DNA of 15,682 bases from Hyphomicrobiales bacterium (lineage in GTDB: Bacteria; Pseudomonadota; Alphaproteobacteria; Rhizobiales; Xanthobacteraceae): NCBI GenBank assembly GCA_023266695.1, contig JAHFPO010000040.1, positions 1 to 15,682 of the forward strand. The letters run 5' to 3'. Position 1 is the stretch's first letter. Each line of letters opens with the position of its first letter. Both the position numbers and the translations under genes were made by a program. The notes under the pieces are model-generated. The model was not told where the DNA came from, ran no database searches, and was given only the letters and a program-made list of their open reading frames with translations. This document shows, in pieces, positions 1 to 6,251 of this stretch.

Positions 1-47
1 GCGCCGGTGGCACACTCCCGCCCGAATTGCGGAGCTTGAGTCGCCCC

Positions 48-719
48 ATGCGCCTGCTCGTCGTCGAAGACGATCCCGATCTCAATCGCCAGATTTGCGC
101 CGCGCTCGCCGACGCGGGCTATGCCGTCGATCGCGCCTTCGACGGCGAGGAAGGCCATTATCTCGGCGAGAACGAGCCCTATGACGCCGTCGTGCTCGAT
201 CTCGGCCTGCCCAAGATGGACGGCATCTCGGTGCTCGAATCCTGGCGCCGCTCCGGCAAGTCCGTGCCGGTCCTCATCCTCACCGCCCGCGACCGCTGGT
301 CGGACAAGGTCCAGGGTTTCGACGTCGGCGCCGACGACTATGTGGCGAAGCCCTTCCACATGGAGGAAGTGCTCGCCCGCATCCGCGCGCTCTTACGCCG
401 TGCCAGCGGCCATGCCACCAGCGAGCTCACCTGCGGGCCGGTCCGGCTCGACACTCGCTCCGGCCGCGTTTCCGTCGACGGCAATCCCATCCGCCTCACC
501 TCGCATGAATACCGGCTGCTCGCCTATTTGATGCACCATTCCGGGCGGGTCGTTTCCCGCACCGAACTCGTCGAGCATCTCTACGATCAGGACTTCGACC
601 GCGATTCCAACACCATCGAGGTGTTCGTCGGCCGGCTGCGCAAGAAACTCGGTATCGATGTAATTCAGACCGTCCGCGGCCTGGGTTATCGCCTCAACCC
701 GCCGGCCGATGCGCGCTAG
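48..719 (+). CDS. feuP: OmpR/PhoP-family response regulator, FeuP-like
   Basis: DNA-binding response regulator of 223 residues, expected to be phosphorylated by the kinase encoded next. Numbered from the ATG at 48, the receiver domain (about 1-115) shows the acidic pair E7/D8/D9, phospho-acceptor D51 in LDLGLPKMDG, T79, Y98 and K101 in VAKPFH. The winged-helix output domain (about 125-220) ends in the typical VRGLGYR. A TTG at 27 is also in frame, but the ATG at 48 starts directly at the conserved MRLLVVEDD and has GGAG at 31-34 upstream, so it is preferred. The stretch ARDRWSDKVQG and the ending SHEYRLLAYLMHH closely resemble rhizobial FeuP as I remember it. There FeuP/FeuQ control iron-uptake or cyclic-glucan export genes; the target here is unknown. 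It overlaps the kinase gene by 11 bases, implying translational coupling. The family call is near certain; the feuP name is a motif-based judgement. Confidence 0.93.
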   Translation: MRLLVVEDDPDLNRQICAALADAGYAVDRAFDGEEGHYLGENEPYDAVVLDLGLPKMDGISVLESWRRSGKSVPVLILTARDRWSDKVQGFDVGADDYVAKPFHMEEVLARIRALLRRASGHATSELTCGPVRLDTRSGRVSVDGNPIRLTSHEYRLLAYLMHHSGRVVSRTELVEHLYDQDFDRDSNTIEVFVGRLRKKLGIDVIQTVRGLGYRLNPPADAR

Positions 720-2097
720 CTCGCTCGCGCGACGGCTGTTCCTGACGGCGACGGCGGTCAGCGTCGTCGTGTTGCTCGTGAGCGGATTCATCTTGTCTTC
801 GCTCTACCGCGCATCGGTCGAGCGCGCCTTCGATCGCCGCCTCAATGTGTATCTCAAGACCATCGTCGCCGACGTCGCCAGCTCCCCCTCCGGTTCGCTT
901 CCCGAGCCCGCGGCACTGGGCGAGCCGCTGTTCGAGATGTCGCAATCGGGCTGGTACTGGCAAATCACCCATATCGGCGGAGACAAGCAGGAAGCGAGGC
1001 ACTCCCGCTCGGTCCCGGCTACGGGGCTGCCGATGCTCGAGGATTCCAGCTCGGTGCTGCGCACCGGCGGTTTGCGCGAAGGGTATGTCTCGGGACCCGA
1101 GAATCAGAGCCTGCGCGTGGTCGAACGCATGGTCGATCTCGGCGAGAGCGATCGCTATCTCGTTACCGTGGCCGGCAATGCCAACGAGATCGACGACGAG
1201 AGCGAAGATTTCAACGACGCACTCCTCCTCACCTTCGGCACGCTCGGCGTCGCTTTTGTCGCAACCGCATGGTTCCAGGTCCGCTTCGGCTTGCGACCTC
1301 TCACGCGCATCTCCGATGCGCTCGCCGCCATCCGTTCCGGCCGTAGCGAACGCCTCGAAGGCAAGTTCCCGGAGGAGATCGCACCGCTCGCGCGCGAGGT
1401 GAACGCACTGATGGAGTCGAATCGGGAGGTCGTCGATCGTGCCCGCACCCATGTCGGCAATCTCGCGCACGCGTTGAAGACTCCGCTCTCGGTTCTGCTC
1501 AACGAAGCATCCGGCCGCGACGATACGATCGCCGACAAGGTACGCGAACAAGTCGAGGCCATGCGTGAACAGGTTCAGCATCATCTCGAACGGGCGCGAC
1601 TGGCGGCGCGCGCCGCCGTCATCGGCACCGTCATCGATGTTACGCCCGTCGTCACCGCGGTGGTGCGGACCATGGCCAAGATTCACCGCGAGCGCGGACT
1701 TGCGATCGACACGCGCATCGTGGACGAGGTCAAGTTCCACGGCGAGCGGCAGGATCTCGAGGAGATGTTGGGCAATCTTGTCGATAATGCCTGCAAATGG
1801 GCGACCTCGCGCGTCGACGTCGAGGCCTTCGTCGAGCGTCCGGAGCGGACCACGGAGCGCGTCTTCTTCCACGTCCTGATCGACGACGACGGACCCGGTC
1901 TTAGTCCCGACGCGCGCCAGGAAGTCTTGTCCCGCGGTCACCGTGGCCGGCGGCTCGACGAGAGCAAACCAGGCTCGGGCCTCGGGCTCTCGATCGTGGT
2001 CGATCTCGCCGTCCTTTATGGCGGCCGGCTCGAGCTCGGCACCTCGCCGATCGGCGGCTTGCGCGCCGAACTGGTACTGCCCGCGGCGCCAGCCTAA
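709..2097 (+). CDS. feuQ: Membrane sensor histidine kinase, FeuQ/PhoQ-like
   Basis: Inner-membrane sensor kinase of 462 residues, partner of the upstream regulator. A short N-terminus leads to TM1 (about 10-33), a periplasmic domain (about 34-170), TM2 (about 171-191), HAMP (about 192-243), a HisKA helix with phospho-acceptor H254 in NLAHALKTP, and an ATPase domain. The ATPase domain has the N-box (N356, N360 in GNLVDNACKW), G1 DDGPG at 393-397 and G2 GSGLGL at 422-427. The NLAHALKTPLSVL H-box is typical of alphaproteobacterial PhoQ/FeuQ-like kinases. Just before TM2, residues 160-170 hold seven acidic side chains, recalling the acidic patch by which PhoQ senses divalent cations; a sensing role here is inference. 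The ATG lies inside the end of the regulator gene with no clear ribosome site of its own, so it is probably co-translated. All catalytic boxes are intact. Confidence 0.92.
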   Translation: MRASSLARRLFLTATAVSVVVLLVSGFILSSLYRASVERAFDRRLNVYLKTIVADVASSPSGSLPEPAALGEPLFEMSQSGWYWQITHIGGDKQEARHSRSVPATGLPMLEDSSSVLRTGGLREGYVSGPENQSLRVVERMVDLGESDRYLVTVAGNANEIDDESEDFNDALLLTFGTLGVAFVATAWFQVRFGLRPLTRISDALAAIRSGRSERLEGKFPEEIAPLAREVNALMESNREVVDRARTHVGNLAHALKTPLSVLLNEASGRDDTIADKVREQVEAMREQVQHHLERARLAARAAVIGTVIDVTPVVTAVVRTMAKIHRERGLAIDTRIVDEVKFHGERQDLEEMLGNLVDNACKWATSRVDVEAFVERPERTTERVFFHVLIDDDGPGLSPDARQEVLSRGHRGRRLDESKPGSGLGLSIVVDLAVLYGGRLELGTSPIGGLRAELVLPAAPA

Positions 2098-2205
2098 TTT
2101 CGCCCCATTCGTCGGCCCAGTTTGGGTATATTACGGCGCCCGGAGGCTTTGTTTTGGGCGTTTTCCCGAAGCTCGGTGAATGAATTCGACGAACAGAGGC
2201 GCTCC

Positions 2206-2676
2206 ATGCAAGCCATCGCAATGAGAAAGACGGTCGCAATCGGTTTCATCGCCCTGACTTTTGCGGGCTGTACTGGAGAATACGGACCCAAGACCGGTGC
2301 TGGCGCTGCGACCGGCGCCCTGGCGGGCGGGCTCATCGGCTATGGCGCGGGCCGGGGTCCCGGTGCGGTATTAGCCGGTGCTCTCATTGGCGGCCTGGTG
2401 GGCGGCGCCATCGGCAATACCCTCGACGAAGAGGATCGCCGGCGCGCCTATGGCGCCGAGATCCAGGCGCTCGAATATGGCGGCCCCGGCACGCCGGTGA
2501 GCTGGCGCGGCGAGCGCGGCGCCTATGGCACGATCGTCGCGGGCCCGCCTTACGCGCGCGGCCAATACGAGCGCTGCCGCGAATATACCCACACCATTTA
2601 TGTCCAGGGCCGGCCGCAGACCGCCCGCGGCGTCGCCTGCCGCAATCCGGACGGCAGCTGGAACCCGATCAGCTAA
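2206..2676 (+). CDS. Glycine-zipper lipoprotein, 17 kDa surface-antigen type
   Basis: Predicted outer-membrane lipoprotein of 156 residues. The start at 2206 is chosen because AGAGG lies at 2195-2199, six bases upstream; an ATG at 2221 (five codons in) is the main alternative. A basic, hydrophobic leader ends in the lipobox LTFAGC, making C22 the lipidated residue. Position +2 is Thr, which by the E. coli Lol rule favours export to the outer membrane. Residues 29-70 form a glycine-zipper with repeated GxxxG spacing (AGGLIGYGAG, GALIGGLVGGAIG). The C-terminal part has two cysteines (C124, C145) in CREY and ACRNPDGSW, as in the Rickettsia 17 kDa antigen / RT0821-Lpp0805 surface protein family. 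Such proteins are linked to envelope integrity, but their function is poorly known. It stands alone, with a strong hairpin behind it. The placement after feuPQ may reflect control by FeuP, which is not shown. Confidence 0.85.
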   Translation: MQAIAMRKTVAIGFIALTFAGCTGEYGPKTGAGAATGALAGGLIGYGAGRGPGAVLAGALIGGLVGGAIGNTLDEEDRRRAYGAEIQALEYGGPGTPVSWRGERGAYGTIVAGPPYARGQYERCREYTHTIYVQGRPQTARGVACRNPDGSWNPIS

Positions 2677-2700
2677 TTCCTGTAGATCGAATCTGCACAT

Positions 2701-2724
2701 CCTCGCCTCCGTCCGGAGGCGAGG
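2701..2724 (+). terminator. Stem-loop after the lipoprotein gene, terminator-like
   Basis: Perfect 10-base inverted repeat: CCTCGCCTCC at 2701-2710 pairs with GGAGGCGAGG at 2715-2724 around the tetraloop GTCC. It begins 24 bases after the lipoprotein stop codon. No clear T-run follows (ttcgccgcgatt), so it may act as an mRNA 3' end stabiliser or Rho-assisted stop rather than a classical intrinsic terminator. Confidence 0.55.
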
Positions 2725-2765
2725 TTCGCCGCGATTCAAGGATTTCTTCCGTCGCAAGGTTCTCT

Positions 2766-2789
2766 TAAGGCCGCGCCCCCTATGTTGCA
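2766..2789 (+). promoter_or_regulatory. Candidate promoter -10 region for the 468-residue protein gene
   Basis: TAAGG at 2766-2770 and CTATGTTGCA at 2780-2789 precede the gene at 2825. CTATGTT resembles alphaproteobacterial -10 elements of the CTATAT / CYTATNT kind. No convincing -35 box is visible at 17 bases spacing. The TAAGG-to-CTAT block is shared with the region before degP, and TATGTTGCA recurs before the regulator gene at 6252, which supports a regulatory role. Confidence 0.35.
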
Positions 2790-2824
2790 GGGCGTGACCG
2801 GATTTTCTGCGGAAGGAACAGGGC

Positions 2825-4231
2825 ATGACGAGCGGTTCGTTGCCCGTTGACAGACTGCGGACCTATCTCGGGGAACTCACCCCGTCGGCCCGCGCCATGC
2901 TGTTGCGCGAGATCGAACGTGGCGCGCTCTTCGGCGAGCGGATTGCCGGCCTCGACCTCGTCCTCGCGGAGCTGCGCTCGCAACAGCGCGGCTCGGGCCA
3001 CGTGGCCGACCGGCTCGACGGTCCCGACCGGCGCTTCTTCTCTCCGCTCGAACCCTTTCTGGTCGACGAGGAAATCCCCGGCAAGCTGCCGGGCCGCGTC
3101 GCTCGCTCCTCTCTGCCCCGGATCTGGAACTGGCTTTGCGGCGAGCTGCTACCGGCCGAGAGCGAGGCCCATTGCCGCGATGTGGTTGCCGCGCTGGTCG
3201 GCGAAGACCCGGCCGCGGCCGATCGCATCACCCGCGAATTCCAGGACCGCGCCGTTGCCGCCATCGATCTGGCGCTTCGCGCCGCCGCGAACGATCCCCA
3301 GGCGCGCCAGCAGCTGATCGCGCATCTGGGGCGAGAGCGGGTCCTCGACGACCTCGCCGACATCGCTGCGGTCTTGCGGGTGCGCGAGACGCTCGCGCGC
3401 CTTGCCGTCCGTTTGCCGGTAGCGATCAAGAACCTGACCGATCTCGATCTCTCCGAACTCCGGTCGCTGCTCGATCAACCGCTACACCGCCGGCCGGAAG
3501 CGCTTCCCTATGCGTTGGTGTTGCTGTTCACGCGCCTTGCGATTCCGGTCCAGCTCCTGCGTCTCGTCACCGCCCCCGCCGACACCCATCCGACGGAGCC
3601 GATCGCCTCGTCGCCCTATGCCTTCGCGATCGATCTGGTCATCGACGAACTGGCGCGAGCCGCCAACCGCATCGAAAGCGGGCTGCGCGGGCGGCGCATC
3701 CCCGATGTCTGCGCCGAAATCAAGAAGTTCCACGATCTGGCGCGCGGATTGAACTCCGTGGTCGATGGCGCGGCGGACACACGCTGGAGGCGCCGGCTCG
3801 AGCAACTGCGCGCCGAGACAGCGGCAATGCTCCGCTCCGAGATCGACGGGTTGCCGGGCCGTGTCCTTCGGCTGTTGCAGCCGCGCCCGATGAACGCGCA
3901 TGCCCCCGCCGGGCTCGATTCCGGCGAGGTCGCCGAAGTCGAAGCCACCCTCGACCTCTTCTCCGCCTGCCGCATCCATGCCGGCGAGATCGCGCTCCAT
4001 GAGGCGACTGCGCGGCTCGCCTGCGAGCTCGAAGGCGATCTCGACAAAGCCGCCCCGATACTGCTCGAAGGCGTGCGCCGGGCCAACGGCCAGGACCATT
4101 CATTCCGGCTCTCTCAGTTCGACGCCGCGCTGCGTTTCTCGGGCAAGATCTTCGGCCAACGCTATGCCGAGCTGCTCGCCAACGCGGCCGAGGCCGCCAT
4201 TCACGGCGTCGAGCGCGCCGCCAGAGCCTGA
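2825..4231 (+). CDS. Conserved-looking hypothetical protein, mostly alpha-helical
   Basis: I do not recognise this 468-residue protein. GGAAGGAA at 2811-2818 gives a good ribosome site six bases before the ATG. There is no signal peptide and no clear membrane segment; the most hydrophobic stretch (about 229-249, PYALVLLFTRLAIPVQLLRLV) is short and charged. Composition is rich in Leu, Ala, Arg and Glu with long amphipathic helices, for example 21-53, 135-153, 266-287 and 297-345. C106, C117, C296, C382 and C400 are scattered and form no metal motif. A Pro-rich gap near 353-362 separates a C-terminal helical segment (about 366-468). It reads as a soluble, all-helical scaffold or regulatory protein, with no catalytic motif seen. 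Codon use matches its neighbours. It is probably transcribed alone, between the hairpin at 2701 and the degP promoter region. Coding status is well supported; function is unknown. Confidence 0.8.
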   Translation: MTSGSLPVDRLRTYLGELTPSARAMLLREIERGALFGERIAGLDLVLAELRSQQRGSGHVADRLDGPDRRFFSPLEPFLVDEEIPGKLPGRVARSSLPRIWNWLCGELLPAESEAHCRDVVAALVGEDPAAADRITREFQDRAVAAIDLALRAAANDPQARQQLIAHLGRERVLDDLADIAAVLRVRETLARLAVRLPVAIKNLTDLDLSELRSLLDQPLHRRPEALPYALVLLFTRLAIPVQLLRLVTAPADTHPTEPIASSPYAFAIDLVIDELARAANRIESGLRGRRIPDVCAEIKKFHDLARGLNSVVDGAADTRWRRRLEQLRAETAAMLRSEIDGLPGRVLRLLQPRPMNAHAPAGLDSGEVAEVEATLDLFSACRIHAGEIALHEATARLACELEGDLDKAAPILLEGVRRANGQDHSFRLSQFDAALRFSGKIFGQRYAELLANAAEAAIHGVERAARA

Positions 4232-4279
4232 TTGAACGCCGCGCTCGTGTCCGATTTCCCCGCCAGGCCAATTAGAACG

Positions 4280-4372
4280 GCGCCTTACCTCGCCGATCCG
4301 CGAGAACAAGAATTCGTGATCGAACGCGACCTTACGAAATTGTAATTATCCGGTGAGAGCGCCGTAAGGCGC
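4280..4372 (+). promoter_or_regulatory. Inverted-repeat pair and palindrome upstream of degP
   Basis: GCGCCTTAC at 4280-4288 is repeated in inverted orientation as GTAAGGCGC at 4364-4372, a perfect 9-base match 75 bases apart. Between them lies an AT-rich dyad, TTAC-N6-GTAA, at 4332-4345. GTAAT (4342) and GTAAG (4364) are also in direct orientation 22 bases apart, about two helical turns, the spacing an OmpR-type dimer could use. A binding site for the regulator encoded at 6252 is possible but unproven. Confidence 0.3.
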
Positions 4373-4378
4373 GGCCTC

Positions 4379-4385
4379 CTATATG
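4379..4385 (+). promoter_or_regulatory. degP: Candidate degP -10 element
   Basis: CTATATG at 4379-4385 matches the common alphaproteobacterial -10 form, and resembles the CYTATNT type reported for RpoH promoters, which would suit a stress protease. No good -35 box is seen 16-18 bases upstream (agagcg region). If used, transcription would begin near 4391-4393 and remove most of the left arm of the hairpin at 4385-4434. Confidence 0.35.
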
Positions 4386-4434
4386 TCTCCGCGAACCTGC
4401 CATCTCGGCAGGAACTGGGTTCACCCGCGGAGAC
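4385..4434 (+). promoter_or_regulatory. degP: Inverted repeat covering the degP ribosome binding site
   Basis: GTCTCCGCG at 4385-4393 is perfectly complementary to CGCGGAGAC at 4426-4434, which contains the degP Shine-Dalgarno GGAG (4429-4432), five bases before the ATG. Inside lies a second perfect stem, CCTGCC (4396-4401) with GGCAGG (4407-4412). If the RNA starts upstream of 4385, the ribosome site would be closed in a stem, as in RNA thermometers or other translational switches. If transcription starts near 4391, the repeat could only act as DNA. Confidence 0.45.
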
Positions 4435-4437
4435 AGA

Positions 4438-5964
4438 ATGATGTTTTCCCCCGACAATTTCACTCCCGAGACCGGTGGCCTCTTCAAGCGCCGCCGTTCC
4501 CTCCTGCTTGCCGGCGCATTCGGCATTGCCGTCCTTGGCTTCGCCGCCGGACAAGCCCTTCTCCCCCCAGCCTCCACTCAAGCCATCGCCCAGATCAGTA
4601 CCGACCGCCCGGCCGGCCAGTATTCCTTCGCCGACGTGGTCGATCGCGTGCGTCCTGCCGTCGTCAGCGTCAAGGTCAAGCGCGACGAGCCCCAGACCAC
4701 GTACTTCGACGGCGATGGGTCCGGCAGCGAAGAGTTGCCCCCGAACGTCGAACGTTTCTTCCGCCGCTTCTTCGGCGATCGGCCGGGCATGAACATGATG
4801 CCGCGCAACCGGCGCGTCACCGGCCAGGGCTCCGGCTTCTTCATCTCCGCTGACGGTTATCTGGTCACCAACAACCACGTGGTCGACAAGTCGTCCGAGG
4901 TCGAGATCACCACCGACGACGGCAAGATCTATACCGCCAAGGTGGTCGGCACCGATCCGCGCACCGATATCGCGCTGTTGAAGATCGAAGGCCGCTCCGA
5001 CTTCCCGTGGGTGAAGTTCGAGACCAAAGCGCCGCGTGTCGGCGACTGGGTGCTCGCGGTGGGCAATCCCTTCGGGCTAGGCGGCACGGTCACGGCCGGA
5101 ATCGTCTCGGCGCGCGGCCGCGACATCGGCGCCAACCCTTATGACGATTTCATCCAGATCGACGCCGCCGTCAACCGCGGCAATTCGGGTGGGCCGACCT
5201 TCAACCTCGCGGGCGAGGTGATCGGCGTCAACACCGCGATCGTGTCGCCTTCCGGCGGCAACGTCGGCATTGCTTTCGCGATCCCGGCCGAGAACGTCAG
5301 CCGTGTCATCGCCTCGCTCAAGGAGACCGGCACGGTCACGCGCGGTTATATCGGCGTGCAGATTCAGCCGGTGACCAAGGAAATCGCCGACAGCCTCGGG
5401 CTCAAGGAACCGCAGGGCGCGCTCGTCGCCGAGGTTCAGCCCGATACGCCCGCTGCCAAGGCCGGCATCAAGTCCGGCGATGTGATTCTCGCCGTCGACG
5501 GCCAAAGCCTGAAGGACGCCCGCGATCTGTCGCGCCGCACCGCCGCGCAGAAGCCCGGTGCGACCATCAAGCTCACGCTCTCGCGCGAGGGCAAGGAGCG
5601 CACGGTCGAAGTCACGCTCGCCAAGCTCCCCGACGAAAAACAGGCCAAGCGTGTCTCGCCGAAGGAAGAGAGCGGCAGCGATCTGCCGCGGCTCGGGCTC
5701 TCGATCGCTCCGGCGAAATCGGTCGCCGGCGCGGGACATGACGGCGTGGTCGTCACCGATGTCGATCCTGCCAGCCCCGCCGCCGAGCGCGGCGTGAAGG
5801 CCGGCGACGTGATCCTCGAGGTCGGCGGCAAGGCGGTTTCCACCCCCGCCGAGGTGCGCGACGCGCTCGGCGACGCCCGCAAGGAGAACAAGAACGTCGT
5901 GCTTCTGCGCCTGAAGGGAGAACGCGGCACCCGCTTCGTTACCCTTCCGGTCGGACGCGGCTGA
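4438..5964 (+). CDS. degP: DegP/HtrA-family periplasmic serine endoprotease (Do)
   Basis: Periplasmic protease/chaperone of 508 residues that degrades misfolded envelope proteins. A basic patch (17-20) and hydrophobic stretch (21-42) form a signal peptide, with a possible cleavage after AIA near 51. The trypsin-like domain has the full catalytic triad: H147 in TNNHVVD, D177 in DPRTDIALLK and S250 in NRGNSGGP. The segment before it (about 90-125) looks like the regulatory LA loop, with PPNVERFFRRFFG. Two PDZ domains follow, at about 301-392 (RGYIGVQIQP) and 416-505 (PRLGLSIAP). Length and layout are typical of rhizobial DegP. The ATG at 4438 follows GGAG at 4429-4432; an ATG at 4441 is a trivial alternative. 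The downstream regulator/kinase pair is a likely envelope-stress controller of this gene, by analogy with CpxAR and DegP. Confidence 0.95.
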   Translation: MMFSPDNFTPETGGLFKRRRSLLLAGAFGIAVLGFAAGQALLPPASTQAIAQISTDRPAGQYSFADVVDRVRPAVVSVKVKRDEPQTTYFDGDGSGSEELPPNVERFFRRFFGDRPGMNMMPRNRRVTGQGSGFFISADGYLVTNNHVVDKSSEVEITTDDGKIYTAKVVGTDPRTDIALLKIEGRSDFPWVKFETKAPRVGDWVLAVGNPFGLGGTVTAGIVSARGRDIGANPYDDFIQIDAAVNRGNSGGPTFNLAGEVIGVNTAIVSPSGGNVGIAFAIPAENVSRVIASLKETGTVTRGYIGVQIQPVTKEIADSLGLKEPQGALVAEVQPDTPAAKAGIKSGDVILAVDGQSLKDARDLSRRTAAQKPGATIKLTLSREGKERTVEVTLAKLPDEKQAKRVSPKEESGSDLPRLGLSIAPAKSVAGAGHDGVVVTDVDPASPAAERGVKAGDVILEVGGKAVSTPAEVRDALGDARKENKNVVLLRLKGERGTRFVTLPVGRG

Positions 5965-5971
5965 GCTAGGG

Positions 5972-6009
5972 ACCGGCGGCGGCCCCCGTCGCCCCCTGCC
6001 GTTGCCGGT
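5972..6009 (+). repeat. Stem-loop 1 directly after degP
   Basis: ACCGGCGGCGGC (5972-5983) can pair along its whole length with GCCGTTGCCGGT (5998-6009) as RNA, using two G-U pairs, around a 14-base C-rich loop. It starts eight bases after the degP stop codon. Its right arm shares bases 6006-6009 with the left arm of stem-loop 2, so the two cannot both close fully. No T-run follows. Confidence 0.5.
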
Positions 6010-6088
6010 ATCCCCGTGCCGACTTGCAGAGTTTAGCGGCCTCCGGCCGTGATGCCTGCAAGTCGGCACAACATTTATAGGGATACCG
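6006..6088 (+). repeat. Stem-loop 2, long nested inverted repeat
   Basis: Three nested perfect stems: outer CGGTATCCC (6006-6014) with GGGATACCG (6080-6088), middle GTGCCGACTTGCA (6016-6028) with TGCAAGTCGGCAC (6057-6069), and inner CGGCC (6037-6041) with GGCCG (6045-6049). The middle stem alone is 13 perfect pairs. The 83-base unit looks like a palindromic intergenic element or a folded RNA rather than a simple terminator. Confidence 0.75.
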
Positions 6089-6142
6089 ATTTTGCGGCTC
6101 ATCGGGTCGCGCCCTGCGACCCGACGATCTCAAAATCGGTAT
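6083..6142 (+). repeat. Stem-loop 3, overlapping stem-loop 2
   Basis: ATACCGATTTTG (6083-6094) is perfectly complementary to CAAAATCGGTAT (6131-6142). Inside, TCGGGTCGC (6102-6110) pairs with GCGACCCGA (6116-6124) around a five-base loop. The left arm reuses bases 6083-6088, which also form the right arm of stem-loop 2, so the two outer stems are mutually exclusive. Confidence 0.75.
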
Positions 6143-6143
6143 T

Positions 6144-6178
6144 GGCGGGAGGTTTCAACACCTCCCGCCCGATATTTT
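6144..6178 (+). terminator. Stem-loop 4, terminator-like, before the regulator gene
   Basis: GGCGGGAGGT (6144-6153) pairs perfectly with ACCTCCCGCC (6160-6169) around TTCAAC, followed by CGATATTTT. The GC-rich 10-base stem with a nearby T-tract is the most terminator-like of the four hairpins. It would end degP transcripts or attenuate read-through into the regulator/kinase/glnE genes. Confidence 0.5.
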
Positions 6179-6199
6179 CCCGATCCCCGCGCGAGGGTT

Positions 6200-6208
6200 T
6201 ATGTTGCA
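6200..6208 (+). promoter_or_regulatory. Candidate -10 region for the regulator/kinase/glnE operon
   Basis: TATGTTGCA at 6200-6208 is identical to the 9-mer at 2781-2789 and lies 52 bases before the ATG at 6252, against 44 bases in the other case. A start point near 6212 would favour the ATG at 6252 over the one at 6201. No clear -35 box is seen. Confidence 0.3.
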
Positions 6209-6251
6209 CGCTGTTGCGAGAACGATTCCTCAGCGCCTGGAGCAAGCCCGC

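Noticed and set aside
694..1941. Long open frame of 415 codons on the minus strand opposite the FeuQ-like kinase
   Set aside because: The plus-strand frame has every kinase box intact; the antisense product has no recognisable domain and is typical of GC-rich mirror frames.
3136..4002. Open frame of 288 codons within the unknown 468-residue gene
   Set aside because: Extremely Arg/Ala/Pro-rich, no ribosome site, and contained in another frame with normal composition.
5077..6102. Minus-strand open frame opposite degP and into the hairpin gap
   Set aside because: Overlaps the conserved protease domains of degP and shows no family motif.
5972..6169. CRISPR-like or tandem repeat array
   Set aside because: The repeats are inverted and nested, not regularly spaced direct repeats with spacers, and no cas genes are present.
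6201..6251. Upstream ATG at 6201 as the regulator start
   Set aside because: Its nearest purine-rich sequence leaves a spacing of only about three bases, and the extra 17 residues precede the family's conserved start; the ATG at 6252 has better-placed GGAG.
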